Positions 34,392-38,812 of a stretch of 38,812 nucleotides of DNA are shown one piece after another (the first letter of the stretch is position 1; the number at the start of each line of letters is the position of its first letter). The position numbers were made by a program, and so were the translations under genes. The notes under the pieces were generated by a model. It did no database searches, was not told the origin of the DNA, and saw only the letters and a list, made by a program, of their open reading frames with translations. Source of the stretch: a virus; IMG/VR virus record IMGVR_UViG_3300042890_002687, positions 1 through 38,812 of that record. One strand, given 5' to 3'.

Positions 34392-34662
34392 AATGATTGT
34401 TGATTCGTGCTCTTAAAGCATTAATAACCGATAATACAGTCTTTTGATTCAAATACAAGGTATTTAATTCCTTTTCCAATTTTTTCTTATCGTCATCAAT
34501 ACTAACAAGAATTGCGTTTTTATATTCTTCCAATTTATAACTTAAATAAAAAGAATGTAACGCCAACCACATTACTGCGAATGGCGTTACACTCTGAAAC
34601 TTAAGTGATAATGAAAATAATACTACATTAATTATTATGACAACTATTGATTTAATATTCAT
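34303..34662 (-). CDS. Small membrane protein with coiled-coil tail
   Basis: 119 aa. The N-terminal 40 residues (IKSIVVIIINVVLFSLSL, then FAVMWLALHSFYLSY) form one or two membrane spans. Residues about 55-90 (DDDKKKLEKELNTLYLNQKTV) form a likely coiled coil, and the end is charged. The ATG overlaps the stop of the 49-aa gene upstream; the last 89 bp overlap the start of gp62. Role unknown; it might tether something to the membrane. Confidence 0.65.
   Translation of the reverse strand: MNIKSIVVIIINVVLFSLSLKFQSVTPFAVMWLALHSFYLSYKLEEYKNAILVSIDDDKKKLEKELNTLYLNQKTVLSVINALRARINNHYGKTQKTKNPSLKERFKSIERRDSELNED
34557..34590 (-). other. Intragenic hairpin resembling a terminator
   Basis: A 9-bp perfect inverted repeat, gtaacgcca (34557-34565) and tggcgttac (34582-34590), with a 16-nt loop lies inside the membrane-protein gene. 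Read on the minus strand it is followed after a few bases by a T-rich stretch (TTCTTTTTATTT). It could attenuate transcription into gp62 and the kinase, or simply be coding sequence. Confidence 0.4.
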
Positions 34663-34801
34663 TATCTACTTCATCTTGGTAATTTCTTACCTTCCCTCCT
34701 TTATTTAAATATGGTTTATTTACCTTTGACAATTTTTTATTTTTCTTAAACTTAGAACTTTTCGTTCTAAAATCATTGTCTCTTCTAAATGTTTTTCCCA
34801 T
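34652..34801 (-). CDS. Small basic protein
   Basis: 49 aa, starting MGKTFRRDNDFRTKSSKFKK and rich in Lys and Arg. The stop TAA overlaps the first codons of the membrane-protein gene, and the start lies 14 bp after the stop of the 69-aa gene, so the packing supports a real gene despite its size. The basic composition suggests nucleic-acid binding. Function unknown. Confidence 0.55.
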   Translation of the reverse strand: MGKTFRRDNDFRTKSSKFKKNKKLSKVNKPYLNKGGKVRNYQDEVDNEY

Positions 34802-34815
34802 ACTCAAACCAAAGA

Positions 34816-35025
34816 TTACTTAACTCGGGAAGCAGTAGCAAGAACCTTGCGTAGTGCCTTAACTTGACGGCCGTTCAAGTCAATACGAGTCTTACCATTG
34901 CGGATAGTCAAACGAGTACCAGCTCGCTTGGTTCCAGCAAATGGATACGAGATGAATGTTTCTACCTTAGCAGCACTATTATACACGAAATTAGTCTGCA
35001 TCTTGCTGTTTTTACGAATAATCAT
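34816..35025 (-). CDS. Small basic protein, probably highly expressed
   Basis: 69 aa, Lys/Arg-rich (AGTKRAGTRLTIRNGKTRID, then GRQVKALRKVLATA). Not recognised. Codon use is noticeably richer in C/G third positions than most neighbours, as expected for strong expression. It has a good promoter (35115-35087) and a leader of about 55 nt that begins with a small hairpin and then is A-rich with an aaataaataaaataaataaa run before ATG. Nucleic-acid binding or a minor structural role is possible. Confidence 0.68.
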   Translation of the reverse strand: MIIRKNSKMQTNFVYNSAAKVETFISYPFAGTKRAGTRLTIRNGKTRIDLNGRQVKALRKVLATASRVK

Positions 35026-35060
35026 AACTTTATTTATTTTATTTATTTGTTTTATATTTC

Positions 35061-35078
35061 GTTAGTTTCATTACTAAC
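35061..35078 (-). promoter_or_regulatory. 5'-end hairpin in the leader of the 69-aa gene
   Basis: gttagt (35061-35066) pairs with actaac (35073-35078) around a 6-nt loop. With the predicted start site near 35080, the stem lies at the very 5' end of the mRNA. It could protect the transcript or be an operator. Confidence 0.4.
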
Positions 35079-35086
35079 TTGAGATT

Positions 35087-35115
35087 ACTTTACACCATGT
35101 TCACTGTTCCGTCAA
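35087..35115 (-). promoter_or_regulatory. Promoter for the 69-aa gene
   Basis: On the minus strand TTGACG (35115-35110), a 17-bp spacer and TAAAGT (35092-35087). Unlike the leaderless group, about 55 nt separate the predicted start from ATG. Confidence 0.6.
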
Positions 35116-35126
35116 CATCTTTTTAA

Positions 35127-36041
35127 TTATAATTTAAATTCTTTTTCAAACCGTTCAATAGCATAATCTTTAGCCTTGAATTCAAATTCATAATCAACAT
35201 TATCCATGTCAACATATTCTTCAGGAATACTGCGAACATAATCACCATGCGCTCGTGGATTTTTGTTGGTAGTATCATTGTCACTAAAATGAAACAATGG
35301 ACGATAATTACCCCATGTAGACATTGCCAATTTCATTGCATCTTTAGCTGTCAATTTGCCAGCGTTACAACGAAAATGAAGATTGTCGTAAGTAATAGGA
35401 ATACCAGTATTTGAATAAATCAAATCATACAATTCTTCTACTTTCCAACTGTTGGGTTTGTCTTCATTTTCAAGAACAAGACGAGACTTAACATTAACAG
35501 GAAAATCATTGTATACATCAATAAACCGTTTGGCAATATCTTTGGTATCACCTTTGTAACAATTCATATGAATATTCATTGGAGCTTCGTATGATTGAGG
35601 TAAACCAAACAAATCCATAATTGTAGCATGATTTTTTAGTTCAACAATGGATTTTTCTACTACAGATTTCGTAGCACTTGCAGGTACAACAAATTGATCG
35701 GGATGTGTACTACATCGTAAATTATTCTTTTTGATAATATCTGCACCACGCTTGAATTCGGCATAAATACGATCTTTATCAGGAAGAACATCAAATGATA
35801 GATTTGCTTCTGGCAAAGTAGCCAGTGGAAACAAGTCACTACTAATTCTATAATTCCAACCTTTACTTGCACAAAATGCAAATGTATTCACCGCAACATG
35901 TACATTGTTAAGCGTTCGTTGTGAAATAGTAGATAAAGCATTTTTGCGTTCCAATGTCAAGAACCTAGTCTTGGTCATGGTATTAGCTTTATAACCTTTT
36001 TCTTGAAGTTGAAGAGAAATACAACACAATGATTTTTTCAT
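35127..36041 (-). CDS. uvdE: UV-damage endonuclease UvdE
   Basis: 304 aa, the usual length. UVDE nicks DNA 5' of UV photoproducts. Motifs visible: NYRISSDLFPLATL, HPDQFVVPAS, IHMNCYKGD, LVLENED (metal-binding Glu), TYDNLHFRCN, LFHFSDND and AHGDYV, all part of the TIM-barrel metal site. It has its own promoter ending 7 bp before ATG. The upstream 126-aa gene ends 40 bp away. UvdE is found in several T4-like marine phages as a repair gene. Confidence 0.93.
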   Translation of the reverse strand: MKKSLCCISLQLQEKGYKANTMTKTRFLTLERKNALSTISQRTLNNVHVAVNTFAFCASKGWNYRISSDLFPLATLPEANLSFDVLPDKDRIYAEFKRGADIIKKNNLRCSTHPDQFVVPASATKSVVEKSIVELKNHATIMDLFGLPQSYEAPMNIHMNCYKGDTKDIAKRFIDVYNDFPVNVKSRLVLENEDKPNSWKVEELYDLIYSNTGIPITYDNLHFRCNAGKLTAKDAMKLAMSTWGNYRPLFHFSDNDTTNKNPRAHGDYVRSIPEEYVDMDNVDYEFEFKAKDYAIERFEKEFKL

Positions 36042-36048
36042 TGTTTAT

Positions 36049-36077
36049 ATCTTACCACAAAAATATAAAAATGTCAA
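36049..36077 (-). promoter_or_regulatory. Promoter for uvdE, probably leaderless
   Basis: On the minus strand TTGACA (36077-36072), a 17-bp spacer ending GTGG, and TAAGAT (36054-36049) lie 7 bp before the uvdE ATG. Predicted transcription starts at or within a base of the start codon. Confidence 0.65.
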
Positions 36078-36081
36078 GAAC

Positions 36082-36462
36082 TTAATAGTAAGTATATGGA
36101 ATTGGACAAGCAGCACAAGTACTATCAAATGGACAAGTATATCCCAAAAATTTCCAAGACTTTTCAGTGGAAGAACTATTTTTAATCCAAGTAGCTTTTT
36201 TATTTATTCCGCTTGTAAGTAATCCACTTTTTGCATCTACTACGGTTTTGTAATAACTAGAAATATTAGTAAATTCAGTATCAGTATTTGTTCTGTACAA
36301 TATATCTTTACCGTCTTTTACCAAAACTGTGCCAATATCTCCATCAAAAATTCCATTAGGACTGTCATCTATATATGCACTATCAGTTTGATTCAATGAA
36401 TTAAAAGCTAATTTATTGATAAACTTAGGAAATCTATTATCTTTGATAAAATTGACGATCAT
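36082..36462 (-). CDS. Hypothetical protein with Cys-rich tail
   Basis: 126 aa. No family recognised. It has a Ser/Asn/Thr-rich middle and ends GYTCPFDSTCAACPIPYTYY with four cysteines in 12 residues, suggesting metal binding or disulphides. It contains beta-like segments (GDIGTVLVKDGKDILYRTN) as in phage structural or decoration proteins. It begins 19 bp after the DruA-like gene and is probably co-transcribed with it. Confidence 0.65.
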   Translation of the reverse strand: MIVNFIKDNRFPKFINKLAFNSLNQTDSAYIDDSPNGIFDGDIGTVLVKDGKDILYRTNTDTEFTNISSYYKTVVDAKSGLLTSGINKKATWIKNSSSTEKSWKFLGYTCPFDSTCAACPIPYTYY

Positions 36463-36481
36463 TTGTTATATAAATATATAA

Positions 36482-37663
36482 CTATCGTCCAACTTCATTA
36501 AAAAACTTTGATTTAGCTTCATCATATGTCATTCCCATCATTTTGTTATAATATAGAATGTCAGATTTAATATTACCCTCGCCATGAAGTTTTTTATATC
36601 TTTCTATAGCTTTTGGTTTCCACCAGTCCAAAACACCTTGTACATCCTTATTAAACAATTCCTTTAACTTCAAATCTTTTTCAGTTATCTTATTTTGTAA
36701 GAATTCTTTGGTGTTTTCATAAAAACAACTATAATATACTCCTCTTTCATATCCATGAGTATAATCACTTGATTTAATTCCTAGTGTCTGGAATATCATA
36801 TTAATAACCCTAGTCTTTGCACCAGTAACAGGTCCACTAACACCTTCTTTTTGGGTCATTGCTTTATTATACTGTTCTGTTCTATTATCTTTTATCCATT
36901 GATGCCATACTTCATATACACTATCATCTGGTTTAATCATCATCTTACCAGTACTTGACCCACACTTATGCCACCATTTAAGACTATTATACATACTATA
37001 ACTACCATACAATGATGTGGTAGTCATGCCAACCAATTCTTCATCATATAGTTTCTTCCAAATTTCTCTGGTTTTGGATGTAGTAATCAATGCAGCTACT
37101 AACTTACCACCCAAGAAATTATAACCAAATGGTTGAGTACTCATAATACAACTACCAATTGCACTATGTACCAATCGTTTATCCTTTAACTTATTATCAG
37201 CAGTCCATCCAATGTAATCGTCTCTATCAGTAATTACAATAACATCACTGGATATACTTACCGCACCCAAATATCGTGGATTATCCACATTACCATCAGT
37301 AATCAGCAATTTAATGAATCTACCTGGTGTTTGAGCATACTCCATAGTATGACAAAATAACCTCAACATCAACCAGTCGTGTTCATATGGACTTCCAGCA
37401 GTTACATGAACAATAGTTGGATTCAAATTTTCTAATTCTTTGATCGTCAAATCTATATTGGTAATATCAGTAGGAGTCCATATCTTAGCTTTAACTACAC
37501 CAGATTTATTTAAATAATCTTTATAAGTTTGTACCTCTACCCACTTCTTATAAAATGTCTGTTCTTCAGCAGACATACTCTTCAAATAATCAATGTTTTT
37601 GATAAACTTAGATTTCTCCAGTTCAAATTCAAACTCACCAGCATCAAAAAATTCGTTTCCCAT
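36482..37663 (-). CDS. DruA-like protein (DUF4338)
   Basis: 393 aa. RYLGAVSISSDVIVITDRDDYIGW, split here as LGAVSISSD and RDDYIGW (near residues 150-175), matches the LG-x5-S, RD-x2-IGW signature of the DUF4338/DruA family. QPFGYNFLGGKLVAALITTS and TTTSLYGSYSMYNSLKW continue the pattern seen in phage-encoded members. DruA is a component of the Druantia defence system, but its chemistry is not clear. Here the large DruE helicase and other Druantia partners are absent, so this is either an accessory phage version or a gene with another role. It starts opposite the divergent 77-aa gene. Confidence 0.68.
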   Translation of the reverse strand: MGNEFFDAGEFEFELEKSKFIKNIDYLKSMSAEEQTFYKKWVEVQTYKDYLNKSGVVKAKIWTPTDITNIDLTIKELENLNPTIVHVTAGSPYEHDWLMLRLFCHTMEYAQTPGRFIKLLITDGNVDNPRYLGAVSISSDVIVITDRDDYIGWTADNKLKDKRLVHSAIGSCIMSTQPFGYNFLGGKLVAALITTSKTREIWKKLYDEELVGMTTTSLYGSYSMYNSLKWWHKCGSSTGKMMIKPDDSVYEVWHQWIKDNRTEQYNKAMTQKEGVSGPVTGAKTRVINMIFQTLGIKSSDYTHGYERGVYYSCFYENTKEFLQNKITEKDLKLKELFNKDVQGVLDWWKPKAIERYKKLHGEGNIKSDILYYNKMMGMTYDEAKSKFFNEVGR

Positions 37664-37676
37664 ATTTATATTTAGT

Positions 37677-37910
37677 ATGACATTTAAAAAACCAGATCCA
37701 ACTCAAAAAATATACCACTATATTGAGATAGATTCAACAACAATCGCTCTGTATGATAGTTTAATGGATCAACCAATATCATACGGCAGTAAAGTCAAAA
37801 TTCAAGTGGATATAAATAAATTGTTACCCAAAGATATAACTATCTACTATTATACCCTAAAACAATTAATAAAATTAAAACCAATAAAACCATATATAGG
37901 TAAAAAATAA
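37677..37910 (+). CDS. Small hypothetical protein on the plus strand
   Basis: 77 aa starting MTFKKPDPTQKIYHYIEIDS; an in-frame ATG 84 bp upstream lies inside the opposing DruA-like gene and is rejected. The protein is basic with beta-like segments (KVKIQVDINKLLPKD, then TIYYYTL). Divergent from the DruA-like gene by 13 bp. A terminator hairpin follows at its stop. The only plus-strand gene in this part. Not recognised. Confidence 0.6.
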   Translation: MTFKKPDPTQKIYHYIEIDSTTIALYDSLMDQPISYGSKVKIQVDINKLLPKDITIYYYTLKQLIKLKPIKPYIGKK

Positions 37911-37948
37911 TGCCGTATGAATACACAAAGTACCCACACGGCATTTTT
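37910..37948. terminator. Bidirectional intrinsic terminator
   Basis: atgccgtatg (37910-37919) pairs with cacacggcat (37935-37944), 10 bp with one G-T pair, loop 15 nt. Five T follow on the plus strand (37944-37948) and, on the minus strand, a run of six T lies just past the stem (37907-37902). It separates two convergent genes, 37677-37910 and 37963-38346. Confidence 0.85.
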
Positions 37949-37962
37949 ATGTATCTTACAGA

Positions 37963-38346
37963 TTAAGCAACTACTTCGTTAGTCTTTGACTCAGTTACGG
38001 TTTCATGTCCAGATGTATCAGTCTCAGCCTTAACATCAAGAACATTTACGGTATTATACTTGTCAACAAGTACAACACCAGCAGAACGAGCAGCAGTAAT
38101 AGCCGATTCAGTAACTGGACTCATTGCGAAAGCAAGCTTAGGACGACCCTTACCACCATGTACAGTTCCAATTTGGGTTACAACACCCTCATCAAGAGCA
38201 TTCTTCAAACGAACTCGTAGTGTAATCGCAATAAAATCCTTATTGAGATTTGTCAACTCACTTACACCAAAGTAAGTGTCGTTTGATGGCCAATTTACAG
38301 TTAGGTTTGTCTTGTTCTTGCGATCTGTCTTCTTAGTATTACTCAT
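37963..38346 (-). CDS. Putative winged-helix DNA-binding protein
   Basis: 127 aa. Residues about 20-75 (TYFGVSELTNLNKDFIAITL, RVRLKNALDEGVVTQIGTV, then GGKGRPKLAFAM) have the helix-turn-helix plus wing pattern of winged-helix proteins, with a basic wing tip GKGRPK. The acidic C-terminal tail (AETDTSGHETVTES) is low complexity. Codon use is less AT-rich than in neighbours, suggesting abundance. A promoter and a 15-nt palindrome lie in its leader, a possible self-operator. A bidirectional terminator follows. Alternative: a small structural or nucleoid-type protein. Confidence 0.62.
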   Translation of the reverse strand: MSNTKKTDRKNKTNLTVNWPSNDTYFGVSELTNLNKDFIAITLRVRLKNALDEGVVTQIGTVHGGKGRPKLAFAMSPVTESAITAARSAGVVLVDKYNTVNVLDVKAETDTSGHETVTESKTNEVVA

Positions 38347-38378
38347 ATATTTAGTTTTGTTTTTTGTTTATGTTTATT

Positions 38379-38393
38379 GGTTGAACTTCAACC
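38379..38393 (-). promoter_or_regulatory. 15-nt palindrome in the leader of the winged-helix gene
   Basis: ggttgaa and ttcaacc flank a single central base. On the minus-strand mRNA it would fold as a 5-bp stem with 5-nt loop, 3-5 nt from the predicted 5' end. It could be an mRNA-stabilising hairpin or an operator for the winged-helix protein. Confidence 0.45.
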
Positions 38394-38403
38394 TTATAAA
38401 TAC

Positions 38404-38430
38404 TTTATATTATATCCTCCAAAATGTCAA
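38404..38430 (-). promoter_or_regulatory. Promoter for the winged-helix gene
   Basis: On the minus strand TTGACA (38430-38425), a 15-bp spacer and TATAAA (38409-38404). The spacer is short; an overlapping TATAAT (38414-38409) is too close. The -35 overlaps the stop region of the vWA gene. Leader about 50 nt. Confidence 0.5.
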
Positions 38431-38812
38431 TGACTTTTTTCAAGAAACATCCTGTTCATTGTTTTGGCAACCTGCAATAGATTGTTTGGATTAATGAATG
38501 AAGCATTTGTTCCATACATTTTTTTAAACAACTCTACAGAGCTTGGATTAACATAATCATTGCACTTGATAAAATAACTCAAAACAGAATACCCGTTGTT
38601 CTTGATCTTTGTTACTTGTTTCTTGGTATGAAGTGCAGCAGATTCTTGACTATAACTGATACGATCACCGTTCTGTGTGGTATAGTTCATAGCTGGTTCA
38701 CCATCACTGAAATTTAGAAAATAATAATCTGAATCTGCGGATGTTTCCGGCAAATGTTTCATAATTGCTTCATATGACAATCCTTCTGGAGTAGATCCAT
38801 TTGGACTCAAAT
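38427..38812 (-). CDS. vWA-domain protein, partial (N-terminus outside window)
   Basis: The frame is open to the right edge, so only about the last 128 residues are present; a TTG at 38810 is not taken as the start. YYFLNFSDGEPAMNY matches the LTDGEP strand of von Willebrand A domains, whose Asp belongs to the MIDAS metal site. NGYSVLSYFIKCND and SFINPNNLLQVAKTMNRMF fit the following strands and final helix, as in CobT-like proteins. The DxSxS part of MIDAS would lie beyond the window. Some marine T4-like phages carry CobS/CobT-like gene pairs, so a CobS-like AAA+ partner may be nearby. Confidence 0.72.
   Translation of the reverse strand, partial: LSPNGSTPEGLSYEAIMKHLPETSADSDYYFLNFSDGEPAMNYTTQNGDRISYSQESAALHTKKQVTKIKNNGYSVLSYFIKCNDYVNPSSVELFKKMYGTNASFINPNNLLQVAKTMNRMFLEKSH

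Noticed and set aside
37593-37676. N-terminal extension of the 77-aa plus-strand gene
   Set aside because: Lies wholly antisense to the start of the DruA-like gene and is Ser/Asn-rich, as expected for a shadow.
38395-38402. TATAAATA, identical to the T4 late promoter
   Set aside because: Points on the plus strand into antisense of the vWA gene; in such AT-rich DNA the octamer occurs by chance (also inside gp43 near 8410).

Overview
The window is part of the genome of a tailed phage with a T4-like replication core, in very AT-rich DNA. A family B DNA polymerase (gp43-like), sliding clamp (gp45-like), clamp-loader large subunit (gp44-like), clamp-loader small subunit (gp62-like), deoxynucleoside monophosphate kinase (T4 gp1-like), dUTPase, a RecB/Cas4-type nuclease and a UvdE repair endonuclease are all recognisable from motifs. 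No rRNA, tRNA, CRISPR array or insertion sequence was seen. Most starts lack a recognisable Shine-Dalgarno sequence; many read TAA-TT-ATG or overlap the previous stop as ATGA. This may point to a host with non-SD initiation, but the host cannot be named from this sequence.

Layout. (1) 1-4187, minus strand: a glycan block with a partial FkbM methyltransferase, a radical SAM protein with an N-terminal SPASM-like Cys cluster, and a two-domain glycosyltransferase, read downstream of gp44. (2) 4187-9928, minus strand: the replication block gp44, gp45, a hypothetical, polymerase, a small hypothetical and a secreted FecR-like protein. A strong terminator sits between gp45 and gp44, and a new promoter for gp44 follows it at once. 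(3) 9986-33240, plus strand: nuclease, ribbon-helix-helix protein, two glycosyltransferase reading frames that look like one split gene, dUTPase, more glycosyltransferases, then about 17 kb of sugar-nucleotide and glycan genes. (4) 33221-38812, mostly minus strand: dNMP kinase, gp62, small proteins, UvdE, a DruA/DUF4338-like protein, a probable winged-helix protein and the C-terminus of a vWA protein.

The large sugar region is the striking part. It reads as two half-clusters. Each holds a DegT-fold enzyme whose PLP lysine is replaced by histidine (an E1/DdhC-like 3-dehydrase with Fe-S cysteines; a ColD-like 3-dehydratase) and a two-gene ThDP enzyme resembling a trimmed pyruvate dehydrogenase E1 alpha/beta pair. 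RmlB-, RmlC- and other SDR-type enzymes, a HddA-like kinase, a small HxGH nucleotidyltransferase, a GT10 fucosyltransferase-like enzyme and several GT-A/GT-B transferases complete it. My inference is that the phage makes and transfers unusual 3-deoxy, possibly branched-chain, sugars, either to its own virions or DNA or to the host surface. A small MTA/SAH-nucleosidase-like gene in the same run could clear by-products of the SAM-dependent enzymes.

Five promoter-like sequences (TTGACA/TAGACA-like, 16-17 bp spacer, TAAA-T/TATAAA-like) end only 6-9 bp before a start codon, predicting leaderless or nearly leaderless mRNAs for gp44, gp45, the nuclease, the DdhC-like gene and uvdE. Two other genes with less AT-rich codon use have promoters followed by about 50-60 nt leaders that begin with a small hairpin.
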